Assembly: GCF_029255125.1 (NCBI RefSeq)
Contig: NZ_JAPUVR010000100.1
Coordinates: 248,001-312,000 of the forward strand
Source of the DNA: Accumulibacter sp.
Lineage (GTDB): Bacteria > Pseudomonadota > Gammaproteobacteria > Burkholderiales > Rhodocyclaceae
DNA length: 64,000 bases
Direction of reading: 5' to 3'
Part shown: piece after piece, positions 48,174 to 58,131 of the stretch
Position numbering within the stretch: position 1 is the stretch's first letter
Layout of the letters: each line of letters starts with the position of its first letter
The notes under the pieces: model-generated
The model's input: only the letters and a program-made list of their open reading frames with translations
Told to the model about the DNA's origin: nothing
Databases searched by the model: none
Position numbers and translations under genes: made by a program

Positions 48174-49091
48174 CTAGCCCTGGTCAGCATCCGCCAACTC
48201 GCCGAGCACGCGGATCGCTTCGTCGAGATTGGAATAGCAGAGCGAGTAGCAGTTGCAGGCATCAACCATGTCGGCGACGAGTGAAAAGGCGGTGGCGTCG
48301 AGCACCTCGTAGTTGAACGAGTTGGTCGCGACCATCAGGAAAGCCTGACTTTTCGGCATTCGTGTGAGGCTGAGCGCGGCTCCGGCGAGCCAGCGCGGAA
48401 AGACCAGCCAGCGCGGCCGGGCCGGCTCGTCTGCTCGCCGGATGCTGTCGAGCGGCGGTCGGACGTGCGCTACGGTTCCTTTGCGCGTGCCGTAGAAGGC
48501 AGGACCAATGACGGCGTCGGACCGGAAACGGCGGATGACGTCGATCGACTCGTTCTTCAGCGGGATCAGCCGAGGGATCGGCAAGACGCTTCCGTCTGCC
48601 GGGTGCACCAGCCCGAACTCGTCGGAGAGCAGGCGCCAGCCCGAGTGGATGAGCGCCGTGCACAGCGTCGACTTGCCGTGCCCAGGCCAGGCAGGAAAAA
48701 GCATCGCCTTGCCTTGCCGTTCGACGACGGCCGAATGCAGCATCAGCAGGTGATGCGAGCGCGTTGCGACACACCAGTTGATTCCCCACTCCAGCGCCGG
48801 AAAGGCATGCTCGACGGTGTAGGGTGCGAACGGCGACTGTCCGTCGACGGCAAAACAGACCTGCTGGCGCCACCAACGGCGCAGGCCGCGCGGTCGGGCA
48901 AGGCGGACGTGGAAATCGTTGAAACTTGCCTCTCCAGGAATCGGGTAGGGCGCGTAGAGCTGATGGGCAAGTGCCGCAAAACTGGCGAGTTCGGAGCGAA
49001 TCCGGATGTTGAATGGACCAAAACGGATGCCCAGACCATCGCCCGCCAGCCGTTGCGCAACGTCCTGGCGAGCCAGATCGCCAATGATCAC
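48174..49091 (-). CDS. HprK-related kinase A
   Basis: The protein is 305 residues from a GTG at 49091 that overlaps the PqqD-like stop (GTGA). It resembles the HPr kinase/phosphorylase core: HSAVVE, a P-loop in PAWPGHGKSTLC (about 140-151) and SDEFGLVHP following it. The N-terminal 100 residues differ from true HprK. No PTS HPr gene is nearby, so a different substrate is expected, possibly the small secreted protein or the PqqD-like partner. The family is known by its linkage to a PqqD-like protein and a nucleotidyltransferase (HPr-rel-A system), but I know of no established biochemical function. Confidence 0.82.
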   Translation of the reverse strand: MIIGDLARQDVAQRLAGDGLGIRFGPFNIRIRSELASFAALAHQLYAPYPIPGEASFNDFHVRLARPRGLRRWWRQQVCFAVDGQSPFAPYTVEHAFPALEWGINWCVATRSHHLLMLHSAVVERQGKAMLFPAWPGHGKSTLCTALIHSGWRLLSDEFGLVHPADGSVLPIPRLIPLKNESIDVIRRFRSDAVIGPAFYGTRKGTVAHVRPPLDSIRRADEPARPRWLVFPRWLAGAALSLTRMPKSQAFLMVATNSFNYEVLDATAFSLVADMVDACNCYSLCYSNLDEAIRVLGELADADQG

Positions 49092-49414
49092 CGCACGTCG
49101 TCCGCTGCTTGTACGCGCTCGATCAGGCCAAGCTCATCCAGCCGGTGTACGGCGGCGAAAAAATCTGCTTCCGCAAGATCGCCGCGCTGGGCTCCGAGCG
49201 CCTGTTCCACGTGTGACTTCAACTCATCCAAGGTCAGGAGCCGATCATCGAGGGTGCGCAGGATGGCAGCAGTCGGTCCGTTGAAGACGTGTGTTTCGGC
49301 TGATGATGGCTGATAGACGATGTACAGATCGGCGTCCCAGCTTCGCCACAGCAGGCCGCCGCTGGCGGCAGCCCGGCTGACACAAAGGAATTCTTCCCGT
49401 GCCTCATCGCCCAT
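49088..49414 (-). CDS. PqqD-like peptide chaperone (HPr-rel-A system)
   Basis: The 108-residue protein has the RiPP-recognition-element fold: YIVYQPSSAETHVFNGPTAAILRTLDD, then LTLDELKSHVEQAL and HRLDELGLIERV, a winged-helix of PqqD type. Such proteins bind leader peptides and deliver them to modifying enzymes. The ATG at 49414 has no clear Shine-Dalgarno sequence, and the stop overlaps the kinase GTG start. It lies 77 bp downstream of the small secreted protein gene on the same strand, so it may bind that protein. Confidence 0.8.
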   Translation of the reverse strand: MGDEAREEFLCVSRAAASGGLLWRSWDADLYIVYQPSSAETHVFNGPTAAILRTLDDRLLTLDELKSHVEQALGAQRGDLAEADFFAAVHRLDELGLIERVQAADDVR

Positions 49415-49491
49415 GCGCTTTGGCGTCGGGTAGTGCTACGCAGACGGATGTCGAACGCCGGCGGGCGGTTCGGTTCGTACGACCCGGGAAC

Positions 49492-49944
49492 TCAGCTTAC
49501 GAGCGAGGTCGCGGCGGCTGAGCTGAGGATGGCAACCGTCCGGTTCGGCATCCCCTGGCAGCGATAAAAACCGGTCGTTATGCCCGGATAGGTGACGGAG
49601 ACACCGCTAAGGGTTCCACCGGTGATTCTGGTTCCAGGACACGTGGCAGGATTCTGGGAAAACGTGTCGACGCATGCATCGCCGACGACGGTGATGCTGT
49701 TCCCCATGAAATCTCCATTGGCGTCCGTCGCTGCGATCTGGCTGACGCCCATGCACGAGACTGCTGCCAGCACACCGCCGCTACGCAGTGTCAAGACCAA
49801 CGGGGCTACAGCCGCAGCACCACGAACCAAGCGACGTCGACCTGGATCGGGGGGAGAAGTCGTTAGCGAACTGACTTGATCGCTCTCAGTGGGCGAAGAT
49901 GCCGGCGACTGTCCTGCTTCGTCAATCGACCTCAAACTTTTCAT
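49492..49944 (-). CDS. small secreted protein with Tat-like signal, likely partner/substrate of the HPr-rel-A cassette
   Basis: The protein is 150 residues from the ATG at 49944, with GGGAG about 9 bp upstream. Residues 1-36 are a hydrophilic Ser/Pro-rich leader; RRRLVRGAAAVAPLVLTL (about 37-54) looks like a twin-arginine signal, with cleavage probably near GGVLAAVS. The mature part of about 90 residues is Gly/Thr/Ser-rich with four Cys (VSC, GDAC, ATC, YRC) and no charged patches. I do not recognise a family. The long leader before the Tat motif, and a PqqD-type chaperone encoded next, would fit a leader-recognition role, which is inference. Confidence 0.65.
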   Translation of the reverse strand: MKSLRSIDEAGQSPASSPTESDQVSSLTTSPPDPGRRRLVRGAAAVAPLVLTLRSGGVLAAVSCMGVSQIAATDANGDFMGNSITVVGDACVDTFSQNPATCPGTRITGGTLSGVSVTYPGITTGFYRCQGMPNRTVAILSSAAATSLVS

Positions 49945-50453
49945 AAATGCTGCTCCCAGTTATTCAGCTTGCCGTTGCCGTATTACCAAACCCGAACCTC
50001 TCTGGCAGCCTGTTCCGGCAGCCTCGCGTTTGGCGGCTGCCGTCACGCTAGCTGGCAGGCTGCTGCTTGGTTTGCGCGCACCCGGAAGCGGCGCGCCAAC
50101 TGCCCAGTCAGCGCCAGTGTAACCTGCGCGCGGTCGGTCATCTGTAAAAAAAGTCTCACGTTTGAGCGCTGCCCTGCCGCCGGCGACGACAATTTGCCAT
50201 CGTTTTCGCATCAGGCCGGCGCGCCCTGTCTAAATCATAGAATAGCAAATCCTGTGCCATCGTCAATGGGCCAAATGAATCAAAGCCTAAATCATTGGCT
50301 TAAGCGATCAACCAGAATAGCAGGAGATGTGTGCAGGTATTTGGGTGTAAAAAAAACCGACATGTGCTGTTGCTGGTTTGCCAACCTTGCGCGCTCACCC
50401 TGGGTCTGCGTCGATGCTTGTCCCTGACCGCCGCATGTCGGTGCCTGCTTCCC
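49945..50453. other. 509-bp AT-richer intergenic region between the secreted-protein gene and glnD
   Basis: No supported gene. The region follows glnD and precedes the secreted-protein gene, both minus. Seen from the minus strand there are T-runs at 50356-50349 (8 T) and 50152-50146 (7 T); the second follows a small CTCA-AACG-TGAG stem, so it could be a weak glnD terminator. The 50230-50360 part is clearly lower in GC than its surroundings, suggesting promoter or transferred DNA. The promoter of the cassette must lie here, but I cannot define it. Confidence 0.45.
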
Positions 50454-53036
50454 TCACAGCTTGAGCTGCTCGAGCAGTTCGGTCTCCAGCTTGATTCGGT
50501 TGGCGGTGTCGGCGAGGTCGCCGCCGCTGATCAGAAAGGTGTCCTCGACACGTTCGCCCAGCGTCGAGATCTTTGCTGTGTGTAGATTGGCGCCGTGTGT
50601 GGCGAGCGTCGTCGCGATCGAATAGAGCAAGCCAGGACGATCAGCCGCGTTTACCGACAGGACGTAGTGCTGACCTCTTTCGTCCAGTTCGATGGTGACT
50701 ACCGGCTGCATCGGGAAGTGCTTGACTTGGCGCGAGATGCGTCCACCGCCAGGCGCATCCGGTGGATTTCGGCGGCGCAGGCGGTCGTTCAGTTCGTGCT
50801 CGATATAGGCGATCATGGTGCGATCGCTACCCCGGTCACTGAGATCAAGCAGCATGAAACTGTCGAGGGCGTAGCCATGGCGGGTCGTGTGTATCTTGGC
50901 ATCGACGATGGTGTAGCCCTCCCGGCTGAAGAAGCCGACGAGGCGTGCGAAGAGATCTGTCTGGTCGCGCGTGTAGACCAGGACCTCGAGTCCTTCGCCA
51001 TGCGGGTTGACCCGGGCTTTGATCACCGGGTCTTCGATCCCCGTCCGATAGTGCAGCGCGCGCGTGTGCCAGGCGATTTCTTCCGGCGAGTGGCGTAGGA
51101 AATAGACCGCGTCGAGCTGTTTCCACAGGCGCTGGTGCACGGCTTCGGGCAGCGCGAAAAAGCGGAGCAAGCGGAGAGCTTCCTGCTGGCGCTCCTCGAT
51201 CAGCCCTTGCCGAACCGCCAATTGACCACCGGACAGCAGCGTTCGGCAAGTACTGCGGAAAAGCTGCTCGAGCAACTGTCCCTTCCAACTGTTCCATACT
51301 TTTGGACTGGTTCCCCGGATATCCGCCACGGTAAACAGGTAAAGCGCGGTGAGGTGTCGTTCATCCCTGACCGCGGCGGCAAAGGATGCGATCACCTCGG
51401 GGTCGGCAATGTCCTGCTTTTGCGCGACCGCCGACATCAGCAGGTGTTGGCGAACCAGCCACACGACCAGTTCGCTGTCCTCCTCGGCGAGACCGTGTTG
51501 AGCGCAAAACTCGGCCGCGTCGAGCGCACCCAAGGTGGAGTGATCGCCGCCACGGCCCTTCGCGATGTCGTGAAATAAGGCCGCGATGTAGAGTACCCAG
51601 GGGCGCGGGAAATCGCGGATCAGTTCGCTGCACAGCGGATATTCGTGCGTAAAGTCCTCAGCCATGAAACGGCGCAGGTTGCGCAGGACACGCAGCATGT
51701 GCTGGTCGACCGTGTAGACGTGGAAAAGATCGTGCTGCATCTGGCCAACGATCTGGCCGAAACTCGGCAGGTAGCGACCGAGGATGCCGAACTGGTTCAT
51801 CCGGCGGAACTCGTGTACGACGCCACGGTCTTGCTGCAGCAGTTGCAGAAAACACGCACGGTTCGCCGGATCCCGGCGAAAATGCTCGTCAATCAGCGTC
51901 CGCGCGTGCCATAAGGCGCGCAGCGTGCGGGCCGACATGCCCTGCAGCTCGGGATGCTTCTGCATGACCAGGAAGGCTTCGAGCAGGAGGGCCGGCTTGC
52001 GGTTGAAGATGTCTTCGTCGACCACGTCAAGCACATCGTGGCGGTTCTGGAAGTGCTCGTCGATGCGTTGCGCCCCCTGCTGGTCGGGCGGGGCCATTGC
52101 CGCATCCACATTGAGCAGCAATATCGCATTGATCTGCGTTACCCTTTTTGCCGTTCGATAGTACTCCTGCATGAGTCGCTCGCTGGCCCGACGCGTCGGT
52201 GTCGGGACATAGCCCATCTGCTCGGCGAGTGTCGTCTGGTAGTCGAACAGGAGTCGGTCTTCGCGACGGCCGACGTGCAGGTGCAGGCGAACGCGCAACT
52301 GGCGCAGGAACGCGACGCTATCGAGGACGACTTCTTCCTCTTCGGCGGTCAGGAACCCCTGTCGGGCCAGGTCATGCCAGGTGTTGCCGTAGCCGGCGGC
52401 GCGCGTCACCCAGAGGACAGTCTGCAGGTCGCGTAGGCCACCGGGCGCCTCCTTGAAGTTGGGTTCCAGACTGTAGGGGGAATCGTGGAAACGCAGGTGG
52501 CGTTCCTCCTGTTCCTTGCGCTTGGCTTCAAAGAACGCCTGCGGATCAATGGTCTCCTGCAGTCGACGCACGAACTCGTGATACAGCGTTGGGCTACCGG
52601 TCAGCAAGCGCGTCTCGAGCAGCGCTGTCTGTATCGTCAGATCGCCGCTTGCCGCCTGCACGCACTCGTCGACCGTGCGCACGCTGGGCGCCACATCGAG
52701 CCGGCTGTCATAGAGCAGGGCAATCGCCTGTTCGAGCTGCGCGGTCAGACTGGCATCCGGGGAACTCGGCAAGAGGACGAGCAGATCGACGTCCGAAGCG
52801 GGAAAAAGCTCTCCCCGGCCGTAGCCGCCGACAGCCACCAGGCTCAGCGAAGCTGGCAACTTCAGCCCTTGCCACAAGGCGCACAAACACTCGTCGATCA
52901 GGCGGCAGCGATCGGTCAGCAGGCGCGCTGCGTCGCCATCAGTCAGATAACCTTCGCGGATAGCCGCCTGTCCGCCCTGCAGCCGGCTGCGAAAACTACT
53001 GAGCAGCGCCTGGCGGTCGACCAGATCGTCGGACAT
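50454..53036 (-). CDS. glnD: [protein-PII] uridylyltransferase / uridylyl-removing enzyme
   Basis: The 860-residue bifunctional nitrogen sensor has an N-terminal nucleotidyltransferase domain with [20 protein letters not shown] (about residues 68-87), an HD hydrolase domain with [15 protein letters not shown], and two C-terminal ACT domains ([17 protein letters not shown] and [20 protein letters not shown]) that sense glutamine. Length and domain order are as in E. coli GlnD. It starts 6 bp after the map stop, so map-glnD form an operon, a common arrangement in Betaproteobacteria and Gammaproteobacteria. Confidence 0.96.
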   Translation of the reverse strand: MSDDLVDRQALLSSFRSRLQGGQAAIREGYLTDGDAARLLTDRCRLIDECLCALWQGLKLPASLSLVAVGGYGRGELFPASDVDLLVLLPSSPDASLTAQLEQAIALLYDSRLDVAPSVRTVDECVQAASGDLTIQTALLETRLLTGSPTLYHEFVRRLQETIDPQAFFEAKRKEQEERHLRFHDSPYSLEPNFKEAPGGLRDLQTVLWVTRAAGYGNTWHDLARQGFLTAEEEEVVLDSVAFLRQLRVRLHLHVGRREDRLLFDYQTTLAEQMGYVPTPTRRASERLMQEYYRTAKRVTQINAILLLNVDAAMAPPDQQGAQRIDEHFQNRHDVLDVVDEDIFNRKPALLLEAFLVMQKHPELQGMSARTLRALWHARTLIDEHFRRDPANRACFLQLLQQDRGVVHEFRRMNQFGILGRYLPSFGQIVGQMQHDLFHVYTVDQHMLRVLRNLRRFMAEDFTHEYPLCSELIRDFPRPWVLYIAALFHDIAKGRGGDHSTLGALDAAEFCAQHGLAEEDSELVVWLVRQHLLMSAVAQKQDIADPEVIASFAAAVRDERHLTALYLFTVADIRGTSPKVWNSWKGQLLEQLFRSTCRTLLSGGQLAVRQGLIEERQQEALRLLRFFALPEAVHQRLWKQLDAVYFLRHSPEEIAWHTRALHYRTGIEDPVIKARVNPHGEGLEVLVYTRDQTDLFARLVGFFSREGYTIVDAKIHTTRHGYALDSFMLLDLSDRGSDRTMIAYIEHELNDRLRRRNPPDAPGGGRISRQVKHFPMQPVVTIELDERGQHYVLSVNAADRPGLLYSIATTLATHGANLHTAKISTLGERVEDTFLISGGDLADTANRIKLETELLEQLKL

Positions 53037-53042
53037 CGCCGG

Positions 53043-53843
53043 CTAACCTAGCCAGTCGGGCTGGGGGCGCGTACCGGCGGACACGGTGAGCACCTCAAAA
53101 CCCGTTTCGGTGACCAGAACCGTGTGCTCCCATTGCGCCGAAAGGCTGTGGTCCTTGGTCACGATCGTCCACCCGTCAGCCATTGTGCGGATGGCCGCCT
53201 TGCCGGCGTTGATCATGGGTTCGATGGTAAAGACCATTCCGGGCTCAAGCTTGACGCCCGTATGCGGCTTGCCGTAGTGCAGAACCTGTGGTTCTTCGTG
53301 GAACTTCTCGCCGATGCCGTGCCCGCAGAATTCGCGGACGACCGAATAGCCGGCTTTCTCTGCGTGCTGCTGGATGGCGTGCCCGATGTCGCCGAGCGAA
53401 GCACCGGCGCGCACCTGCGCGATGCCGAGCCAGAGGCATTCGAAAGTGACCTCGCACAAGCGGCGGGCGAGCACCGACGGTTCGCCGACCAGAAACATGC
53501 GGCTACTGTCGCCGTGATAGCCGTCCTTGATCACTGTGACATCGAGGTTGACGATGTCGCCGTTCCTGAGTTGCCGGTCGCTGGGCACGCCATGGCAGAC
53601 TTGATGGTTGAGCGAAGTGCAGATCGATTTGGGATACGGCGGGTAGCCAGGCGGCGAGTAGTTGAGCGGCGCCGGGATCGCCTGTTGAACCTCGACGATG
53701 TAGTCGTGGCAGAGGCGGTCCAGTTCGCCGGTGGTGATGCCGGCGCGAACGTGCGGCGTGATGAAGTCGAGAACCTCAGCCGTGAGGCGGCCAGCCAGGC
53801 GCATCTTTTCGATTTTCTGTGGGGTCTTGATCGGGATGGCCAT
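53043..53843 (-). CDS. map: methionine aminopeptidase type I
   Basis: The 266-residue enzyme removes N-terminal Met from nascent proteins. Metal ligands are visible: Asp in NLDVTV, Asp in GYHGDSSRMF, His in CGHGIG, Glu in FTIEPM and Glu in QWEHTVLVTE. The ATG at 53843 (MAIPIKTPQKIEKMRLAGR) has GAGGCG upstream; an in-frame extension to 53954 is low-complexity. It is divergent from rpsB, the arrangement seen in E. coli and most Proteobacteria. Confidence 0.96.
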   Translation of the reverse strand: MAIPIKTPQKIEKMRLAGRLTAEVLDFITPHVRAGITTGELDRLCHDYIVEVQQAIPAPLNYSPPGYPPYPKSICTSLNHQVCHGVPSDRQLRNGDIVNLDVTVIKDGYHGDSSRMFLVGEPSVLARRLCEVTFECLWLGIAQVRAGASLGDIGHAIQQHAEKAGYSVVREFCGHGIGEKFHEEPQVLHYGKPHTGVKLEPGMVFTIEPMINAGKAAIRTMADGWTIVTKDHSLSAQWEHTVLVTETGFEVLTVSAGTRPQPDWLG

Positions 53844-54009
53844 GGTTTGCGCCTCGGCGCCTGGGGAAGGAGGAGCGAAGAATAAAGGAAGCCGTGCGCT
53901 TAGGCAATTTGCGCCTGCTGCGAGCCGCCCTGGCGGACGAACCGGGCAGGTCACTTGCGGCGAACCGGGAAGATTCCCTGCTCTCTACACCACGCGGACG
54001 CGTACCGAA

Positions 54010-54039
54010 TTGAAATGTCGTGGCGGTTGATGGTAGTAT
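54010..54039 (+). promoter_or_regulatory. probable promoter of the rpsB operon
   Basis: TTGAAA (54010-54015) and TAGTAT (54034-54039) are separated by 18 bp, upstream of rpsB. Transcription from here gives a 5' leader of about 165 nt, long enough for an S2-type autoregulatory structure, though I could not define one. The map-rpsB divergent interval (53844-54214, 371 bp) otherwise contains no gene. Confidence 0.5.
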
Positions 54040-54214
54040 CGCCGCTTTTTGCTGGCCAGCGTCGGCGGAGAAGAAAGTTGCGCCTGAATGGGCGCGGAGC
54101 GTCGCCAGAGGGCTCGCTTCATCACGCACATTCGCCTGATCGAGGGTGCCTGCCGGATTGGCGGGAGTTAGCTGGGCGAATGGTGGTCCAACCCTGACTT
54201 GAGAGTACCTAAAT

Positions 54215-54958
54215 ATGTCCACAACGATGCGTCAAATGCTCGAGGCCGGCGTTCATTTCGGCCACCAGACACGCTTCTGGAACCCCAAGATGGCGCCGTA
54301 CATTTTCGGCGCGCGTAACAAGATTCATATCGTCAACCTTGAAAAGACGCTCGCCAAGTACAACGAGGCGATGGCTTTCGTGCGCCGGCTGGCGGCCAAC
54401 AAGGGCACCATCCTGTTCGTCGGAACGAAGCGGCAGGCGCGCGAGATCATGGCCGAGGAAGCCGTCCGCTGCGACTGTCCGTACGTCGAACAGCGCTGGC
54501 TGGGTGGCATGCTGACCAACTTCAAGACCATCAAGCTGTCGCTCAAGCGCCTGAAGGAAATGGAGGTGATGTGCGAAGACGGTTCGCTTGATCGCCTTGG
54601 CAAGAAGGAAGCGCTGATGATCACGCGCGAACTGGAAAAGATGCACAAGGCGATTGGCGGCATCAAGGAAATGGGGTCGCTGCCCGATGCGCTGTTCGTT
54701 GTTGACGTCGGCTACCACAAGATCGCGATCACCGAGGCGAACAAGCTGGGTATTCCGGTGGTGGCCGTGGTCGACACCAATCATTCGCCGGATGGAGTCG
54801 ATTATGTGATTCCCGGCAACGACGACTCGTCACGCGCCATCCGCCTGTACGCGCGGGGTGTTGCTGATGCAATCCTCGAAGGGCGTAGCCAGTTCGTCGA
54901 GGAAATCCTGGAAGCCGTTTCGGCCGACGAGTTCGTCGAGGAGGATGACGACGCATGA
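54215..54958 (+). CDS. rpsB: 30S ribosomal protein S2
   Basis: The 247-residue protein has the full S2 signature: [28 protein letters not shown] at the N-terminus and PDALFVVD...[22 protein letters not shown] in the centre. It ends acidic ([10 protein letters not shown]). It opens the translation/envelope operon, followed by tsf after 121 bp. Confidence 0.98.
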   Translation: MSTTMRQMLEAGVHFGHQTRFWNPKMAPYIFGARNKIHIVNLEKTLAKYNEAMAFVRRLAANKGTILFVGTKRQAREIMAEEAVRCDCPYVEQRWLGGMLTNFKTIKLSLKRLKEMEVMCEDGSLDRLGKKEALMITRELEKMHKAIGGIKEMGSLPDALFVVDVGYHKIAITEANKLGIPVVAVVDTNHSPDGVDYVIPGNDDSSRAIRLYARGVADAILEGRSQFVEEILEAVSADEFVEEDDDA

Positions 54959-55039
54959 CCGTCGACGCCACCGGTCGGCCGCGCTGGCCGCGGCGTCGCC
55001 GATGGAGTCTGCTTTTTCTTGAATGTGTTGAGCGAGGCA

Positions 55040-55058
55040 CGGCCGGCGTTTCCGGCCG
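55040..55058 (+). other. hairpin in the rpsB-tsf intergenic region
   Basis: CGGCCGG and CCGGCCG form a perfect 7-bp stem with loop CGTTT, 21 bp before the tsf ATG. With no T-run it is probably an attenuating or processing structure that adjusts tsf relative to rpsB, as in E. coli, where part of the transcripts stop between the two genes. Confidence 0.5.
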
Positions 55059-55079
55059 GGTCGGCAAGTGGAGAGTGAA

Positions 55080-55973
55080 ATGGCGGAAATCACCGCAAGC
55101 ATGGTAAAGGAACTGCGCGAGAGAACCGACGCGCCGATGATGGAATGCAAGCGAGCCCTGACTGAGGCGGCGGGCGACCTCGCCAAGGCGGAAGAGCTGC
55201 TGCGCGTAAAGCTGGGGTCGAAGGCGAGCAAGGCGGCCACCCGGATTACCGCCGAAGGGGTCGTCGCCATCCATCTGGCGGACGGCGGGCAGGTTGGAGC
55301 AATGGTCGAGATCAATTGTGAAACCGACTTCGTCGCCAAGAACGACGATTTCCTGAAGCTCGCTGCCGAATGCGCGGCGCTCGTCGCAGCGCATGATCCG
55401 GTCGATGTCGTCGCTTTGGCGGCGCTGCCGATGGGTGACGGCACGGTCGAATCGACGCGCACGGCATTGGTCGGGAAAATCGGCGAAAACATGTCGATTC
55501 GGCGTTTCGTTCGCCTGCAGGCGAGCGGCAAGCTGTCGTCCTACGTGCACGGCGGCGCCAAGATCGGGGTCATCGTCGATCGGACGGGTGGTGACGATCA
55601 ACTGGGCAAGGACTTGGCCATGCACATTGCCGCCGCCAAACCGAAGGCGCTCGACGCCTCCGGTGTTGCCAGCGAACTGCTCGAAAGCGAGCGCCGGATT
55701 GCCGTCGAGAAGGCGCGCGAAGCGGGCAAGCCGGAAGCGATGATCGAGAAGATCGCCGATGGTTCGGTGCAGAAGTTCATCAACGAGGTCACCCTGCTCG
55801 GGCAGATCTTCGTCAAGGCCGACGACGGCAAGCAGACGATCGCCCAGTTGCTCAAGGCGAAGGGTTCTACGGTGAACGCGTTTTCCCTTTTTGTTGTCGG
55901 CGAGGGGCTGGCCAAGCGCAGCAACGACTTCGCTGCCGAAGTGGCTGCCCAGGCGGCCGCGGCACAGAAATAG
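55080..55973 (+). CDS. tsf: translation elongation factor Ts
   Basis: The 297-residue nucleotide exchange factor for EF-Tu has the N-terminal UBA-like segment [22 protein letters not shown] and the core [12 protein letters not shown]. The ATG at 55080 ([12 protein letters not shown]) has GGAG 7-8 bp upstream and is preferred over a start four codons earlier. It is followed by pyrH after 45 bp. Confidence 0.97.
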   Translation: MAEITASMVKELRERTDAPMMECKRALTEAAGDLAKAEELLRVKLGSKASKAATRITAEGVVAIHLADGGQVGAMVEINCETDFVAKNDDFLKLAAECAALVAAHDPVDVVALAALPMGDGTVESTRTALVGKIGENMSIRRFVRLQASGKLSSYVHGGAKIGVIVDRTGGDDQLGKDLAMHIAAAKPKALDASGVASELLESERRIAVEKAREAGKPEAMIEKIADGSVQKFINEVTLLGQIFVKADDGKQTIAQLLKAKGSTVNAFSLFVVGEGLAKRSNDFAAEVAAQAAAAQK

Positions 55974-56018
55974 GCGCCAACGCCAACGAAGCGACCTGAC
56001 CCGAGGAGACTGCCAGCG

Positions 56019-56744
56019 ATGACCGACAAGACGCCGAAATACAAACGCATTCTGCTCAAGCTGTCGGGCGAGGCGCTCATGGGTGGCGATGCCTACGGAA
56101 TAAACCGGCCGACGATTTCCGGGATCGTCGCCGAGATCAAGGGTATCGTCGACTTGGGCGTACAGGTCGGAGTGGTGATCGGCGGAGGCAACATCTTCCG
56201 CGGGGTTGCCCCGGCCGCCAGCGGCATGGATCGCGCTCAGGCCGATTACATGGGGATGCTGGCGACGGTGATGAACGGTCTTGCTCTGCACGACGCGATG
56301 CGCGCGGCCGGCATGGTCTCGCGTGTACAGTCGGCGCTCAACATCGAGCAGGTGGTCGAGCCGTACATTCGCGGCAAGGCGATCCGGTATCTGGAGCAGG
56401 GTCGAACGGTGATCTTTGCTGCCGGGACCGGCAACCCGTTCTTCACGACCGATACTGCCGCGGCCTTGCGCGGTGCGGAAATCGGGGCTGAAATCGTTCT
56501 CAAGGCGACCAAGGTCGACGGTATCTACGCCGCCGACCCCAAGAAGGATCCCACCGCCCGGCGCTACGACCGGATCAGCTTCGATGATGCGATCGCGCAG
56601 AATCTTGCGGTCATGGATGCTACGGCCTTTGCCCTCTGTCGCGACCAGCAGTTGCCGATCAATGTCTTCTCGATTTTCAAGCCGGGGGCCTTGCTGCGGG
56701 TTACGCTGGGCGAGGACGAGGGCACTCTGGTCCATTGTTCCTGA
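56019..56744 (+). CDS. pyrH: UMP kinase
   Basis: The 241-residue amino acid kinase-fold enzyme converts UMP to UDP. The family motifs are KLSGEALMG near the start, GGGNIFRG and [22 protein letters not shown]. The start has GAGGAG upstream. Its place between tsf and frr is conserved across Proteobacteria. Confidence 0.97.
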   Translation: MTDKTPKYKRILLKLSGEALMGGDAYGINRPTISGIVAEIKGIVDLGVQVGVVIGGGNIFRGVAPAASGMDRAQADYMGMLATVMNGLALHDAMRAAGMVSRVQSALNIEQVVEPYIRGKAIRYLEQGRTVIFAAGTGNPFFTTDTAAALRGAEIGAEIVLKATKVDGIYAADPKKDPTARRYDRISFDDAIAQNLAVMDATAFALCRDQQLPINVFSIFKPGALLRVTLGEDEGTLVHCS

Positions 56745-56755
56745 CGGAGGCGAAG

Positions 56756-57316
56756 ATGTCGATTGCAGATGTGAAGAAGCAGACCGAGCGAAAGATGCAG
56801 AAATCGATCGAGGCACTGCGCACGGACCTGGCGAAAGTGCGGACCGGCAGGGCGCACACCGGGCTGCTCGACCATGTCCAGGTCGAGTACTACGGATCAC
56901 TGGTACCCGTCAATACCGTCGCCAACGTCAGCTTGATCGACGCCCGCACCCTTGGCGTGCAGCCGTGGGAGAAGAACATGTTGAACAAGGTCGAAAAGGC
57001 GATTCGCGATTCGGACCTGGGGCTTAATCCTTCGGCGCAGGGCGAACTGATCCGGGTGCCGATGCCGCCGCTGACCGAGGAAAGGCGGCGTGAACTGATC
57101 AAGGTGGTCAAAGGTGAGGGCGAAGGCGCCAAAGTCGCGGTTCGCAACCTGCGTCGCGACGCCATCGCCACGCTCAAGGAGATGCTGAAGAACAAGGAGT
57201 GTTCCGAGGACGACGAACACCGCGCGCAGGATGAGGTGCAGAAGCTCACCGATCGTTACGTAGCCGAGATCGACAAGCAGCTTGCCCACAAGGAAACCGA
57301 GTTGATGGCCATCTGA
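56756..57316 (+). CDS. frr: ribosome recycling factor
   Basis: The protein is 186 residues (185-186 is normal). The start is the ATG at 56756 with GGAGG 5-6 bp upstream, 11 bp after the pyrH stop; a TTG seven codons earlier overlaps pyrH and is less likely. It shows [21 protein letters not shown] and the central [15 protein letters not shown] motif. Confidence 0.97.
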   Translation: MSIADVKKQTERKMQKSIEALRTDLAKVRTGRAHTGLLDHVQVEYYGSLVPVNTVANVSLIDARTLGVQPWEKNMLNKVEKAIRDSDLGLNPSAQGELIRVPMPPLTEERRRELIKVVKGEGEGAKVAVRNLRRDAIATLKEMLKNKECSEDDEHRAQDEVQKLTDRYVAEIDKQLAHKETELMAI

Positions 57317-57339
57317 CGGCGTTCGGACGGGGCATTCCG

Positions 57340-58131
57340 ATGGCGCTGTTTACCAGTTCGACAAGAGGCGTACCGGCCGCTGGCACGGTTCCTTCGCATG
57401 TCGCGATCATCATGGATGGCAATGGGCGTTGGGCGAGAAAACGCTTGTTGCCTCGCGTTGCCGGGCACCATCGTGGTGTCGAGACGGTACGTGAGACAGT
57501 CAAGGCGTGTCTCGCGCGCGGCGTCAGCTATCTGACGCTTTTTGCTTTCAGTTCCGAGAACTGGCGTCGCCCGGCAGAAGAGGTTTCCTTGCTGATGCAG
57601 CTCTTTGGGCGTGCGTTGCGCGAGGAAGTGCGCAAGCTCGACCGCAACGGCGTACGTCTGCGCGTGGTCGGCGATCTGTCGCGTTTCGATCCCGAGCTGC
57701 AGGCGCTGATCGAGGCGTCGCAACAGCGAACAGCGACCAACAGCCGCCTGATTCTGACCATTGCGGCCAACTATGGCGGGCGCTGGGATATCCTGCAGGC
57801 GGTCAACCGCTTGCGCGTGGCTGAACCGGAAAAATGCGGCGAATGGAGCGAAGCTGACTTGGCGCCGTATCTGGCGATGAGTTATGCGCCCGAACCCGAC
57901 TTGTTCATCCGGACGGGCGGCGAGCAGCGAATCAGCAACTTCCTTCTCTGGCAACTGGCCTATTCAGAGCTCTACTTTACCGACGTTCTCTGGCCCGAGT
58001 TCGATGCGCTTGCCTTTGATCAGGCGATCGCGTCGTACCAGCGGCGCGAACGCCGTTTCGGACGAACCAGCGAGCAGTTGTCGGCTGCTCGTCCAGCCGG
58101 CGGCCCGTCGGATCCGGCGATAGATGCTTAG
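57340..58131 (+). CDS. uppS: undecaprenyl diphosphate synthase
   Basis: The 263-residue cis-prenyltransferase makes the C55 carrier lipid for peptidoglycan and O-antigen synthesis. The catalytic motif [13 protein letters not shown] (Asp in MDGNGRW) and the C-terminal [20 protein letters not shown] are present. Its 3' end overlaps cdsA by 8 bp. Confidence 0.97.
   Translation: MALFTSSTRGVPAAGTVPSHVAIIMDGNGRWARKRLLPRVAGHHRGVETVRETVKACLARGVSYLTLFAFSSENWRRPAEEVSLLMQLFGRALREEVRKLDRNGVRLRVVGDLSRFDPELQALIEASQQRTATNSRLILTIAANYGGRWDILQAVNRLRVAEPEKCGEWSEADLAPYLAMSYAPEPDLFIRTGGEQRISNFLLWQLAYSELYFTDVLWPEFDALAFDQAIASYQRRERRFGRTSEQLSAARPAGGPSDPAIDA

Noticed and set aside
50269-50427. Short Cys-rich plus-strand frame in the glnD spacer
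   Set aside because: No ribosome binding site, ends just before glnD's 3' end, composition expected for chance.
54729-56900. 723-codon minus-strand frame across tsf-pyrH
   Set aside because: Antisense to conserved essential genes, no recognisable domain.
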